Source: a virus. Taken from it: a stretch of 25,542 nucleotides of DNA. The position numbers were made by a program, and so were the translations under genes. The notes beneath the pieces were generated by a model. It was not told the DNA's origin, did not search any database, and saw nothing but the letters and a program-made list of their open reading frames with translations. Below are positions 1 through 7,274 of this stretch, piece after piece. Each line of letters starts with the position of its first letter. Position 1 is the first letter of the stretch. The DNA is taken from positions 1 to 25,542 of IMG/VR virus record IMGVR_UViG_3300025127_000242; one strand, 5' to 3'.

Positions 1-744
1 CTTATGTCCAGTTTTTACGCAACCAAGTTTGTTGTAAATGTTGGGGATGAAGACGGTATAACGATCTATAATGATGGTGCAAACGAACGCGCCTACATCA
101 TGTTTGCTGACGCAACTTCTGGAACGGGAAGATATGCTGGTCAGATATCATACGATCACAACAACGATCAGATGAGTTTTACTACAGGGACACAAACAAG
201 GGTGACTATAGACGGTTCGGGTGGGACTGGTGGAAACGTAAACATTTTGGGTGGTGACCTTGTAATAAGCACATCAGGTAATGGTATCGACTTTTCTGCA
301 CAAACAGCCACAAGTGCAAGTGGCGCAAGCACTAGCTCTGAACTTTTAGACCATTATGAAGAAGGCACATTTACTCCAAGTGTTGGAAGTGCATCAGGAA
401 GTGGAGGATCGGCAGGAAGTAACGTAGGAAGATATACAAGAATTGGTAATAGAGTATTTGCTGATTTTAGTCTATCAGTTAGTAGTGTAGGAAGTATGTC
501 AGGTGCTTTTTTTATAGTTGGTTTTCCTTTTGCAAGCAATTCAACTTTTATACAATCCCAAGGTGCAGTAAGGAGTCAGGGTCTTGGTGGATCAAACGAC
601 ATACCAGTAGTTTTTGAAATGGTTAATGGTAATAGTTACGGAAGATTTCATTTTCAATCAGGGGACAATACACAGAGAACAGTGCAAGTTTCTGATGTAT
701 CTAATAATGATTTTATCGCTGCTAGTATTTCATATATAGTATAA
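1..744 (+). CDS. Tail fibre / appendage protein, C-terminal part (partial)
   Basis: The frame is open at base 1, so the gene probably starts upstream; the first ATG, at base 4, need not be the true start. The product is rich in Ser, Gly, Thr and Asn, as expected for a beta-rich fibre shaft. About residue 115 it carries an LLDHYEEGTFTPSV-type segment, followed by a Gly/Ser linker, then YTRIGNRVFADF and a hydrophobic IVGFPF segment. I know this 'DxYEEGTxTP...YTxIGxxV...GLPF' layout from C-terminal domains of marine phage tail-fibre or appendage proteins that face the host receptor. No chaperone or peptidase domain is visible. It ends 48 bp before a run of small genes. Fibre role is inferred from composition and motif; the exact receptor is unknown. 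Confidence 0.65.
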   Translation, partial: LMSSFYATKFVVNVGDEDGITIYNDGANERAYIMFADATSGTGRYAGQISYDHNNDQMSFTTGTQTRVTIDGSGGTGGNVNILGGDLVISTSGNGIDFSAQTATSASGASTSSELLDHYEEGTFTPSVGSASGSGGSAGSNVGRYTRIGNRVFADFSLSVSSVGSMSGAFFIVGFPFASNSTFIQSQGAVRSQGLGGSNDIPVVFEMVNGNSYGRFHFQSGDNTQRTVQVSDVSNNDFIAASISYIV

Positions 745-792
745 TCCATTGCATAGCATTGGGTCGGACAGTCCAAGCCAAAGGAGATAAAC

Positions 793-1104
793 ATGGCACA
801 AGGCGACATAACAAAAGAAATAGAATACGATAAAATAGAAGTGGCAAACAAATGGAACATAAATGTTCGCCAAGCTAATGTGATTATGGAAGAGGGTGCA
901 GGTGGCGCTAAAACAGAAATTAGTCGTAGCTTTCACAGGCATGTGTTAGTGCCTTTTTCTTCTGAGAAAGCTGAAGATGGTAGTTGGACACACACAGCTA
1001 CAGACATCTCAGGTGAGGATGCTAGTGTGCAAGCCATAGCTAATGCAGCATGGACAGACTCAGTGAAGACAGCATATAAAGCTATGGTTGAGGCAAGAGG
1101 ATAA
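793..1104 (+). CDS. Hypothetical phage protein, 103 aa
   Basis: Strong ribosome binding site (AAGGAGATAAAC) just before the ATG supports this start. The protein is soluble, mixed charge, with no membrane segment and no motif I can name. It contains AQGDITKEIEYDKIEVAN near the N-terminus and an Ala-rich C-terminal helix (AIANAAWTDSVKTAYKAM). Lying directly after the fibre gene and before small membrane proteins, it may be a minor virion or fibre-associated protein, but nothing in the sequence proves this. Confidence 0.7.
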   Translation: MAQGDITKEIEYDKIEVANKWNINVRQANVIMEEGAGGAKTEISRSFHRHVLVPFSSEKAEDGSWTHTATDISGEDASVQAIANAAWTDSVKTAYKAMVEARG

Positions 1105-1136
1105 TAACTTTAACATTAACTTAAAAGGAGATCACG

Positions 1137-1361
1137 ATGGCTGAGAAACAAACAAAATCCATCACGATAAATGACAAAGAATACACTGAAGATCAACTAA
1201 CAGATCAACAGAAGGTGATGATTAACCACATTACTGACCTAGATCGTAAGATCGGCTCTACGCAGTTTAACCTTGACCAGTTACAGGTTGGTAAAAGTGC
1301 GTTTATAGAATTGTTAAATAAGTCTTTAGAAGAACCACCAGAGGATATAGCAGCAGAATAA
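1137..1361 (+). CDS. Small coiled-coil protein, DUF6447-like
   Basis: 74 aa with a good ribosome binding site (AAAAGGAGATCACG then ATG). The N-terminus is a beta-hairpin-like stretch (SITINDKEYTEDQLTDQQK), followed by one long amphipathic helix (about residues 25-65) and an acidic tail. This arrangement resembles the small phage family DUF6447 (short 'INGKEY..EDL' hairpin plus a helix that counts back residues on pairs of chains); that assignment is from memory and is not checked. Its stop codon overlaps the start of the next gene by one base (TAATG), so the two are translationally linked. Function unknown. Confidence 0.72.
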   Translation: MAEKQTKSITINDKEYTEDQLTDQQKVMINHITDLDRKIGSTQFNLDQLQVGKSAFIELLNKSLEEPPEDIAAE

Positions 1362-1594
1362 TGGAAATGGACGCGCTCATAAACGTGGGACTGACTGCCG
1401 CAATAGGCGGTTTAGGTTGGTGGTTGAAAAGCCAACATGACGAACTTGGGCGCGTTCAAATTCTTCTTAATAAAACAAGAGAAGAATTAGCAAAAGAGTA
1501 TGTTAGTAAAGTAGAAAATAATACGGTCATGGATCGTGTTATGGATAGGTTTGACAGGTTAGAAGAAAAAATAGATCGTTTAATGGAACGCTAG
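1361..1594 (+). CDS. Small single-TM coiled-coil membrane protein (lysis-region candidate)
   Basis: 77 aa. Residues about 4-22 (ALINVGLTAAIGGLGWWL) form one hydrophobic membrane segment. The rest is a charged coiled coil ending in MDRFDRLEEKIDRLMER. One N-terminal membrane helix plus a cytoplasmic or periplasmic coil fits small holin- or spanin-like phage proteins, but the sequence alone does not decide which. The ATG at 1361 overlaps the previous stop; a second ATG two codons later (1367) is an equally possible start. Confidence 0.65.
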   Translation: MEMDALINVGLTAAIGGLGWWLKSQHDELGRVQILLNKTREELAKEYVSKVENNTVMDRVMDRFDRLEEKIDRLMER

Positions 1595-1603
1595 GTTTGG
1601 CTC

Positions 1604-2074
1604 ATGGTAGACCCTGCCACTGCACTTGCTCTCGCTAGTAGCGCATTTCAAGCCATCCGCAAAGGTTGTCAAATCGGGCGTGATTTAGAAGGCATGGGTA
1701 AAGACTTGTCCAGATGGGGCAAGGCGATGGCTGACTTTGATTTTGCAGCAAAACAAATAGAAAAACCTCCTTGGTACAAAGCAATGGGTGGCGGGATCGA
1801 AGCCCAAGCTATGGAACTGTTTGTGCAACGCCGTCAGATACAGGCCCAACGCGATGAATTAAGAACATGGATCAGTGGCACACTAGGACCGTCTGCATGG
1901 AATGAGTTGCTTAAAATAGAGGCTGAAGTACGTCAGGCCCAGAAAGAACACGAATATCGCCGCATAGAACTAAAGCAAAAGATAATAGAATGGGTGCTTG
2001 GCATTTTTCTTTTTATTATTTCTGTTAGTGGGCTGTTTGTTTTAGTTTGGTTGTTGAGGAGCGCAAGCCAATGA
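1604..2074 (+). CDS. C-terminally anchored coiled-coil membrane protein, 156 aa
   Basis: The N-terminal two thirds is helical and charged, with a long coil around residues 75-128. A single strong membrane segment follows at about 130-150 (IIEWVLGIFLFIISVSGLFV), leaving a very short tail. A tail-anchored topology of this kind, inside a lysis region, could suggest a spanin-like or holin-partner role, but no lipobox or overlapping o-spanin gene is seen. It overlaps the next gene by ATGA (2071-2074). I recognise it as a protein type common in marine phages with no known function. Confidence 0.7.
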   Translation: MVDPATALALASSAFQAIRKGCQIGRDLEGMGKDLSRWGKAMADFDFAAKQIEKPPWYKAMGGGIEAQAMELFVQRRQIQAQRDELRTWISGTLGPSAWNELLKIEAEVRQAQKEHEYRRIELKQKIIEWVLGIFLFIISVSGLFVLVWLLRSASQ

Positions 2075-2307
2075 TTGATCCTGTAAGGAACATGCCATTT
2101 GCCGTTGATGCAAATATAAAAGCTGCACGTCAAAGCATCGAAAACCATCAAGCGCAGCAGAATATAGAGCGTGAACATCAGCGCGTCCATAAGCAGCAAA
2201 AAGTCGTAGAACAGCAACAAGTTGCTTTACAGTACAGTTATGATAGATTGGGTGAGAAGAAAGCCGTGGAGCAACCACAAGGTTTACGGGTTGATGTAGA
2301 GGTGTAG
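2071..2307 (+). CDS. Gln-rich helical small protein, 78 aa
   Basis: I chose the ATG at 2071 because it overlaps the previous stop as ATGA and has GAGGAG about 9 bp upstream; a TTG at 2047 in the same frame has no such support. The product is soluble, with a helical core rich in Gln, His, Glu and Arg (EREHQRVHKQQKVVEQQQ) that should form a coiled coil. No enzymatic motif. Translationally coupled to the membrane protein before it and the two-TM protein after it, so it may belong to the same complex; function unknown. Confidence 0.62.
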   Translation: MIDPVRNMPFAVDANIKAARQSIENHQAQQNIEREHQRVHKQQKVVEQQQVALQYSYDRLGEKKAVEQPQGLRVDVEV

Positions 2308-2308
2308 G

Positions 2309-2509
2309 GTGACGAACACTTTTGAAAAAATACTTCAATACAAGCTGATGCCGCGACTTATGATGTTTGTAATGACGATTATGTATATCAAAGTCATAAA
2401 CTGGGGAATGAGCCTTGAAGATTTATCAACGCAACAAAGTGCTATGATTTCAGTGGTCAGCGGGGCCATGACGGGAACGATAGCGGTGTGGCTGGGTTCA
2501 GAAAAATGA
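2309..2509 (+). CDS. Holin candidate, two membrane segments, 66 aa
   Basis: Starts at a GTG one base after the previous stop codon. Two hydrophobic segments are visible: residues about 14-33 (PRLMMFVMTIMYIKVINWGM) and 43-62 (SAMISVVSGAMTGTIAVWLG), joined by a short polar loop (SLEDLSTQQ) and followed by SEK. Length, two-helix layout and the position a few genes before an endolysin fit a class II holin, which would open the inner membrane to release the endolysin. The 'GAMTG...VW' second helix resembles holin-like proteins of marine phages. Role inferred, not proven. Confidence 0.62.
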   Translation: MTNTFEKILQYKLMPRLMMFVMTIMYIKVINWGMSLEDLSTQQSAMISVVSGAMTGTIAVWLGSEK

Positions 2510-2510
2510 A

Positions 2511-2732
2511 ATGGTTCTTGGCTTTTTGTTGGTCGTATATATTGACAATAAAGAGTTGGATATCGGAGGCGTTGCGGCGTTCAGAGACATCCATAGATGT
2601 GCCTACTTTGCAAGAGAAGTTGAAAGAACAGGACACATCTATACTCAAGGAAACAAATACTATCGCAGAAGCAAAATCCAAGCTCATTGCGAACCAAAGT
2701 TCTTCCCAAAAGAAACAAAATTCTGGGACTAA
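2511..2732 (+). CDS. Small two-cysteine protein with hydrophobic N-terminus
   Basis: 73 aa starting at an ATG one base after the preceding stop. A hydrophobic N-terminal strand (VLGFLLVVYIDNKE) is followed by AAFRDIHRCAYFAREVE and a C-terminal AHCEPKFF segment. The pattern hydrophobic strand, Cys at the start of a helix, then a second Cys near the end recurs in three other small genes in this window (3834-4031, 25073-25267, 25260-25499). A longer reading in another frame (2488-2799) is dominated by Ser/Lys low complexity and overlaps both neighbours, so I prefer this one. Function unknown; the two cysteines could form a disulfide if exported. Confidence 0.6.
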   Translation: MVLGFLLVVYIDNKELDIGGVAAFRDIHRCAYFAREVERTGHIYTQGNKYYRRSKIQAHCEPKFFPKETKFWD

Positions 2733-2734
2733 AA

Positions 2735-2932
2735 ATGACAACAAAACACGAAGCAGACATTCTAAAAAAGCTGCTAGACGAAACAAGAGAGCAAGTTAAA
2801 ATGATGTCCCATCAAATTGATGACTATCAAGCGGCATTACAACAAATGGAAGATGGAAAACAAAATTCAATGACAGAGTATCAGCGCGTTATTTATAAAA
2901 TGTTTGAAGCCTTTGTGGGAGATAGTAAATGA
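2735..2932 (+). CDS. Small coiled-coil protein, 65 aa
   Basis: Begins with ATG two bases after the previous stop (the frame is open further upstream, but that part covers the neighbouring gene). The sequence is one charged helix (ILKKLLDETREQVKMM, then QIDDYQAALQQMEDG) with a C-terminal amphipathic piece (YKMFEAFVGDSK). Its stop overlaps the next start as ATGA. No recognisable domain; likely an oligomeric accessory protein of the lysis or virion-assembly cluster. Confidence 0.6.
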   Translation: MTTKHEADILKKLLDETREQVKMMSHQIDDYQAALQQMEDGKQNSMTEYQRVIYKMFEAFVGDSK

Positions 2933-3387
2933 TAACACTGTTAGGTAGTTTGCTTGGCTTTGGCACATCGTTTTTACCAGAAGTGTTAAATTACTTTAGA
3001 GCCAACCAAGAACATAAGCACGAGCTTGAAAGAGTGCAGCTTGAGATGGATCTTATGTCCAAACGCGCTGAATTAAAACTTAGTATTATGGATAAAGAGG
3101 CTGACATTAAAGAAACAGAGGGGCTGTATAGGCATGATAGCATGGATGCTGGAGGTTTTATTAACGCACTTCGAGGTTCTGTCCGCCCTGTCATTACTTA
3201 TTGTTTTTTTGGCTTATTCGTTGCCATTAAAGTAACTGCACTGCTTGCACTTCTGAATGTTGGACACGATTTGGGCCGCGCTCTTAGTCTGATATGGGAC
3301 GATGCAACGGCAGGATTGTTTGCGGCTATTATGTCATTTTGGTTCGGCAACCGTGCAGTCAGCAAATACATGAACGTAAAACCATGA
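2929..3387 (+). CDS. GTA-holin-like 3TM family protein
   Basis: 152 aa. Residues 1-18 are hydrophobic (ITLLGSLLGFGTSFLPEVL), 25-70 form a charged coiled coil (ERVQLEMDLMSKRAELKL), and two further membrane segments lie at about 88-110 (VRPVITYCFFGLFVAIKV) and 125-143 (AGLFAAIMSFWFGNRAV). This hydrophobic / coil / 'RPxI' / 'FWFGNR' arrangement matches the holin_3TM family found in phages and gene transfer agents, thought to permeabilise the inner membrane during lysis. It is coupled by ATGA overlaps on both sides (2929-2932 and 3384-3387), placing it in one translational unit with the transporter-like gene. Confident about family, less about which of several holin-like proteins here is the true holin. 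Confidence 0.75.
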   Translation: MITLLGSLLGFGTSFLPEVLNYFRANQEHKHELERVQLEMDLMSKRAELKLSIMDKEADIKETEGLYRHDSMDAGGFINALRGSVRPVITYCFFGLFVAIKVTALLALLNVGHDLGRALSLIWDDATAGLFAAIMSFWFGNRAVSKYMNVKP

Positions 3388-3818
3388 CTTTTTCTCCACC
3401 AATACAAGCATTGTTCGGCCTCGTAATTTTTTATGTCGGGCTGAAAATGTTTAGCGGCGGCATGAAGTCGATGGGGAACTTAGAGCATTTAAATTTCTTT
3501 TTAGGCAGTCCAATTTACATGTTTATCGGTGGCATTGCCATGACGCTTTTATGGCAATCAAGTAGCCTTTCTACCACTGCAATCATAGCCTTAGTAGCTT
3601 CTGGAGCAATACCACTGCCAGCGGCCATAGCTTGTGTGCTAGGCGCAAATATTGGTACAACTGGAACGATTTGGTTAGCTGGTTTCTTCGTGTCCGATGG
3701 TATGCCAAAGGGTGACACGTTTAGAATAGCTATCGTTCATTCTGGCGCAAACCTTGCAATGGCGATAGCTCTGTTGCCTTTTTGCAGCCAAATCGCCAAG
3801 TATGTCGAAAGATTTTAA
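3384..3818 (+). CDS. Single-repeat Na/Pi-cotransporter-like membrane protein
   Basis: 144 aa from the ATG that overlaps the upstream stop (ATGA); an earlier in-frame start at 3294 would lie inside the holin-like gene. Visible hallmarks of the NaPi-II / NptA family (Na_Pi_cotrans) are the QSSS motif (WQSSSLSTTAIIAL, about residues 55-68) and GANIGTTGT (about 85-93), set between hydrophobic helices (FGLVIFYVGLKMFSGG; YMFIGGIAMTLL; FRIAIVHSGANLAMAIALLPF). Full-length family members carry two such inverted repeats and are usually several hundred residues; this protein has only one. Phosphate uptake into the infected cell is the textbook role of the family; a half-size protein would have to dimerise, or may do something else in the lysis region. 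Family call strong, function open. Confidence 0.75.
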   Translation: MTFSPPIQALFGLVIFYVGLKMFSGGMKSMGNLEHLNFFLGSPIYMFIGGIAMTLLWQSSSLSTTAIIALVASGAIPLPAAIACVLGANIGTTGTIWLAGFFVSDGMPKGDTFRIAIVHSGANLAMAIALLPFCSQIAKYVERF

Positions 3819-3833
3819 ATATGGAGAAGCATT

Positions 3834-4031
3834 TTGATTTGGGCTGCAATTTTTTTAGTGTGCACAGAAGAAAATTGTATGTCCATAGGCAGTCCCGTGT
3901 TTCCAAACAAGGAAATGTGTGAATTGTCTATAAGTGCTTATGGGGTAAATATTGTGAGGCAACGGTATCCAAATTATAATATTGTTTCTTGGCGGTGTGT
4001 AAAACTTTTTGGAGATGGTACAGATGTTTAA
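3834..4031 (+). CDS. Small Cys-containing membrane-anchored or exported protein, 65 aa
   Basis: Starts at TTG with GGAG 7 bp upstream; no ATG exists in this frame before residue 16. The N-terminus is hydrophobic (IWAAIFLVCT), followed by ENCMSIGSPVFPNKEMCELS, a helix, then YPNYNIVSWRCVKLFG. It belongs to the same architectural group as 2511-2732: hydrophobic strand, Cys before a helix, and a late Cys after a Tyr/Pro-rich turn. Its end overlaps the endolysin start by 8 bp. Common type in marine phage lysis regions, function unknown. Confidence 0.6.
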   Translation: MIWAAIFLVCTEENCMSIGSPVFPNKEMCELSISAYGVNIVRQRYPNYNIVSWRCVKLFGDGTDV

Positions 4032-4494
4032 ATTAAGCAAACGCAGTCTTGAAAGACTGGAGGGCGTAGATGAACGTCTTCAAACAATAGTAAAAACGGC
4101 AATACATAACACTAAAGTAGATTTTGGCGTAATATGTGGACTTCGTACCATTGAAGAGCAGCGTGAATTGGTTGCAAAAGGTGCAAGTCAAACGATGAAG
4201 TCTAAACATATTGATGGTTTAGCGGTCGATCTTTTTGCGTATATTGGTTCGCGTGGATCATGGGAACTGAATCTCTACGATGATATTGCTGATGCTATGG
4301 CTCAAGCGGCAAGGGATATAGGTGTAGGCATATGTTGGGGTGCGGCGTGGTCTACAAAAGATGTATCATACCCAATGGATATGCGGTATTGGGATGGTAC
4401 AATGGAAAGTGCTATGAACGCATATGTAGATAAAAAACGCAGTATGGGCAAACGTGCTTTTATTGATGGTCCACACTTTGAATTAATTGTATAA
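4024..4494 (+). CDS. Endolysin, M15-type L-alanyl-D-glutamate (or D-Ala-D-Ala) peptidase
   Basis: 156 aa starting at ATG MFKLSKRSLERLEGV, the usual N-terminus of this family; upstream in-frame starts at 4009 and 4015 would add a few residues. It cuts peptide cross-bridges of peptidoglycan at the end of infection. The zinc-binding pattern is visible: GLRTIEEQRELVAKGASQT, then SKHIDGLAVDLF with His62 and Asp69, and a C-terminal DGPHFELI with His151. Length matches single-domain M15 phage lysins. There is no signal peptide, so release needs one of the holin candidates upstream. The gene ends the + strand lysis run; an 18-bp repeated DNA element begins at its stop codon. Confidence 0.88.
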   Translation: MFKLSKRSLERLEGVDERLQTIVKTAIHNTKVDFGVICGLRTIEEQRELVAKGASQTMKSKHIDGLAVDLFAYIGSRGSWELNLYDDIADAMAQAARDIGVGICWGAAWSTKDVSYPMDMRYWDGTMESAMNAYVDKKRSMGKRAFIDGPHFELIV

Positions 4495-4508
4495 ATTGTT
4501 CGGGTTAT
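4491..4508 (+). repeat. 18-bp repeat ATAAATTGTTCGGGTTAT, copy 1
   Basis: Identical over 18 bp to 23205-23222. Both copies lie at or just after the stop codon of the last gene of an operon. It contains the 10-mer AATTGTTCGG that recurs seven times in the window; another copy follows 39 bp downstream (4533-4542). Confidence 0.8.
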
Positions 4509-4530
4509 TTTTTTAAAAAGAATATCTCGT

Positions 4531-4571
4531 ACAATTGTTCGGATTGTGTATAATCTTCTTAGCAGGAGATC
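4531..4571 (+). promoter_or_regulatory. Candidate promoter of the virion module with repeat motif
   Basis: The 80-bp gap between the endolysin and the 704-aa structural gene holds a perfect TATAAT (4549-4554), 12 bp after a second AATTGTTCGG (4533-4542), then the ribosome binding site AGGAG (4564-4568). No good -35 hexamer is seen at 16-18 bp (sequence there is about TCTCGT), so activation by a phage factor at the motif is an inference. The motif half ACAAT...ATTGT (4531-4535 and 4543-4547) is a small inverted repeat. Confidence 0.4.
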
Positions 4572-4574
4572 GTG

Positions 4575-6689
4575 ATGCCGCTTACAAAACTTCAATTTCG
4601 TCCCGGCGTAAATCGTGAAACTACGTCTTATAGTAATGAGGGCGGTTGGTTTGATACGGATAAAGTGCGATTTCGCTTTGGTTATCCTGAAAAAATAGGT
4701 GGTTGGATAAAGCAATCTAGTAATGCGTTTTTAGGCACGTCTCGTGCTCTTCATCCTTGGATTGCACTAGATGGGTCTAACTTTCTTGGCGTGGGAACAC
4801 ATTTAAAATATTATATTAATGAGGGTGGTGGATATAACGACATCACGCCTATAAGATCCACTACGTCTGCTGGTGATGTTACATTTTCTGCAAGTGCAAA
4901 CGATCTTAATGGCGCGATAGATGCAGATGTTGACATCATAACACTTACTTCAACTTCTGGCTTCCCCGGTTCTGGAAGAATAAAAATTGAAAACGAAATT
5001 ATAACATATGCTGCATTAGATGGAAATAACTTAGAAGGTTGTGAGCGAGGGCAAAGCGGAACAACTGCTGCTTCTCATGCTGATGCACAGGCTGTAACTT
5101 GTGCTACCATTATAGTTACAGATACTAATCATGGTGCATTAGAAAATGACTTTGTTACTTTTTCAGGAGCCGCTACGCTTGGTGCTAACATAACAGCAAA
5201 CGTTTTAAACCAAGAATATCAAATTACTGCGTTAATAAACGACAATAGTTATCAAATAGAAGCACGTACTGTAAGTACAATTGAAAGCATAACTACGACT
5301 TCTGGTCTTAATCAGACATTTGTTTTTGCCACTTCATCTGATAGTGGGAACGGGGGTGGTTCAGTAGTTGGTACATATCAAATCAACACTGGTTTAGACA
5401 CAACAATTGTTGGAAATGGTTGGGGTGCTGGCACTTGGGGTCGCGGTACTTGGAACTCTTCTGCTGATTTAACTGCGGCAGGTCAAACTCTTCGTATTTG
5501 GTCACATGATAACTTCGGTGAAGATTTAATCATTAATGTTAGAGACAATAATATTTATTATTGGGACAGGACAAATAGCATAACAACAAGGGCCGTGCAA
5601 TTATCTACATTGGCAGGCTCAAATAAAGCTCCAGTTGTTGCTAAACAGATCATTGTTTCAGATCGTGATCGACACGTCATAGCATTTGGCTGTGATTCTG
5701 AAACCAATCCCGGCGTTCAAGACCCTTTGCTTATAAGATTTTGTGACCAAGAGAATGTTCTTGAATGGCAATCTCTTGTAACTAATACGGCTGGTGATCT
5801 TAGAATTGGATCTGGTTCAAGAATCGTAACAGCAGTTGAAACACGTCAGCAAATACTTGTTTACACAGATGTATCACTACACGCTATGCAGTTTCTTGGC
5901 CCTCCTTTCACATTTGGCATCAACGCTATCTCAGAGGGAATTACAATAGCTGGTCCTCTTTGTGCTATAGCTGTTGAAGATAGTGTATTTTGGATGGGCG
6001 CTGAAGAGTTTTATGTTTACGCTGGATCTGTTCAAAGGCTTCCATGCTCTGTAAGAGATTATGTTTTTAATGATATAAACAGTGATCAGTTAGAAAAAGT
6101 AACGGCTGGTCTTAATTCTGCATTTGCAGAGGTAACATGGTTTTATCCCTCTGGATCTAGTGTGGAAAATGACAGGTACGTTACATACAATTATCAACAA
6201 AAAATATGGTATTACGGAAACTTACCAAGAACGGTGTGGCTTGATAGAGGCGTAAATGCAGAGCCTTTAGCAGCATCAAGTGATCATTATCTTTATCTTC
6301 ATGAGATTGGCTTTGATGATGGTAGCACAGAACCTGCTTCTGCAATCACTGCTTTTATTGAAAGCAGTCAAATGGATTTAGGAGAAGGTGATCAGTTTGC
6401 ATTTATGCGTAGACTTATACCTGATGTTACTTTTAGAAACTCTACTGCTGAGACACCTAGCGCAGTTATGACATTAAAAGTTAGAAACTTTCCGGGCGGT
6501 GATTATTTATCATCTGATGCAAGCACCGTTTCTAAAATCGCAAGCTTGCCTGTAGAGCAATTTACAGATCAAGTGTATGTACGTCTTAGAGGTAGATCCT
6601 TTGCTCTTAGAATGGAAAGCCAAAATACAGGAGTTACATGGAGATTAGGATCACCAAGAGTTGACATAAGACCAGACGGGAGGCGTTAG
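4575..6689 (+). CDS. Large beta-rich virion structural protein (tail/connector candidate), 704 aa
   Basis: Start chosen at the ATG (4575) that follows AGGAGATCGTG. The N-terminus (LQFRPGVNRETTSYSNEGGW, then DKVRFRFGYPEKIGGW) is a signature I know from structural proteins of marine short-tailed phages; P22 gp10-like 'stabilisation' or nozzle proteins are the nearest functional idea, not verified. Residues about 115-178 carry a recurring phage beta module (SGFPGSGRIKIENEIITY, GCERGQSGTTAASHADA). Residues about 182-232 hold a second module (HGALENDFVTFSGA, LNQEYQITALINDNSYQI). A GWGAGTWGRGTW segment follows, and the C-terminal half looks propeller-like (repeated hydrophobic strands ending in W/F). 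First gene of the virion module. Confidence 0.72.
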   Translation: MPLTKLQFRPGVNRETTSYSNEGGWFDTDKVRFRFGYPEKIGGWIKQSSNAFLGTSRALHPWIALDGSNFLGVGTHLKYYINEGGGYNDITPIRSTTSAGDVTFSASANDLNGAIDADVDIITLTSTSGFPGSGRIKIENEIITYAALDGNNLEGCERGQSGTTAASHADAQAVTCATIIVTDTNHGALENDFVTFSGAATLGANITANVLNQEYQITALINDNSYQIEARTVSTIESITTTSGLNQTFVFATSSDSGNGGGSVVGTYQINTGLDTTIVGNGWGAGTWGRGTWNSSADLTAAGQTLRIWSHDNFGEDLIINVRDNNIYYWDRTNSITTRAVQLSTLAGSNKAPVVAKQIIVSDRDRHVIAFGCDSETNPGVQDPLLIRFCDQENVLEWQSLVTNTAGDLRIGSGSRIVTAVETRQQILVYTDVSLHAMQFLGPPFTFGINAISEGITIAGPLCAIAVEDSVFWMGAEEFYVYAGSVQRLPCSVRDYVFNDINSDQLEKVTAGLNSAFAEVTWFYPSGSSVENDRYVTYNYQQKIWYYGNLPRTVWLDRGVNAEPLAASSDHYLYLHEIGFDDGSTEPASAITAFIESSQMDLGEGDQFAFMRRLIPDVTFRNSTAETPSAVMTLKVRNFPGGDYLSSDASTVSKIASLPVEQFTDQVYVRLRGRSFALRMESQNTGVTWRLGSPRVDIRPDGRR

Positions 6690-6985
6690 TGTCTCGCAAT
6701 CTTAATTTACCCTTTTTTCCAATACCACCTGATGAATATAATCAACAATATTTTTCTGAAGTTTTGCGCTCTTACTCTACTTACCTACAAAATGCACAAA
6801 ATGCAGGAGAGGGACGCAATACATTTACAGTGTTTACCGCATTGCAAACAGATGATTTTGGTTTAGAAGCAGGAACAGTTTTTAATCATGATGGTCAATT
6901 ACGTGTACCTCTAACGCACTCGCCCTATGTTAGAGGAAGTCAAGCAACAGGGTCAGTTGGTTCAGTAACGGTAACAATATCATGA
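6689..6985 (+). CDS. Small virion-module protein, 98 aa
   Basis: GTG start overlapping the previous stop (TAGTG), with GGGAGG a few bases upstream. The sequence contains LPFFPIPPDEYNQQYFSEVL, a helix, and a C-terminal YVRGSQATGSVGSVTVTIS tail. This 'PIPPxEYNQQYF ... GSVGSVTV' form is frequent in marine phage structural clusters next to the large beta-rich protein. Probably a small structural partner; precise place in the virion unknown. Its stop overlaps the next start as ATGA. Confidence 0.7.
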   Translation: MSRNLNLPFFPIPPDEYNQQYFSEVLRSYSTYLQNAQNAGEGRNTFTVFTALQTDDFGLEAGTVFNHDGQLRVPLTHSPYVRGSQATGSVGSVTVTIS

Positions 6986-7224
6986 GTAAAATATTAAGTT
7001 GGGAGGGCAATCAAGAGGCTTTGAGCGGTGCTTTCAGAGCTTCTTCTAGTCAAGACTTTATCCACTGTGTTCACTGTAATAATGCGGTAGATACTCCTGA
7101 AGAGATTGCATCTTATCCAAATGGCAAATGCCCAAACTGTGGTAAAAATTGGACAGGTTCAGAAAAAAGAAGTACAAATATTCGGGTTACGGCCCCAGAA
7201 GCCATTTCTGGATCAACGCTCTAG
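6982..7224 (+). CDS. Zinc-ribbon small protein, 80 aa
   Basis: Overlaps the previous gene by ATGA. Four cysteines in two CxxC pairs (C29, C32, C50, C53; HCVHC and GKCPNCGKNW) make a clear zinc ribbon, here embedded in the virion module between structural genes. The N-terminus (ILSWEGNQEALSGAFRA) is an amphipathic helix. A role in assembly or in binding nucleic acid or protein is possible; no enzyme motif. Confidence 0.68.
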   Translation: MSKILSWEGNQEALSGAFRASSSQDFIHCVHCNNAVDTPEEIASYPNGKCPNCGKNWTGSEKRSTNIRVTAPEAISGSTL

Positions 7225-7274
7225 TATTTTATGCAAACATTTGATAACTTGATAATAGCTGTCACGAGGTTAAC

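Noticed and set aside
1-744. Diversity-generating retroelement target in the fibre gene
   Set aside because: No reverse transcriptase or template repeat is visible anywhere in the window.
745-792. Short inverted segments (TTGG...CCAA) after the fibre gene
   Set aside because: Stem is only four pairs with no T-run; too weak to call a terminator.
2488-2799. Alternative + strand reading of 103 codons
   Set aside because: Overlaps both neighbours out of frame, and its second half is Ser/Lys low complexity; the 73-aa reading at 2511 fits the gene spacing and shares the two-cysteine layout.
4302-4715. - strand open frame of 137 codons spanning the endolysin end and the 704-aa gene start
   Set aside because: Covers two well supported + strand genes and the regulatory gap; no start signal.
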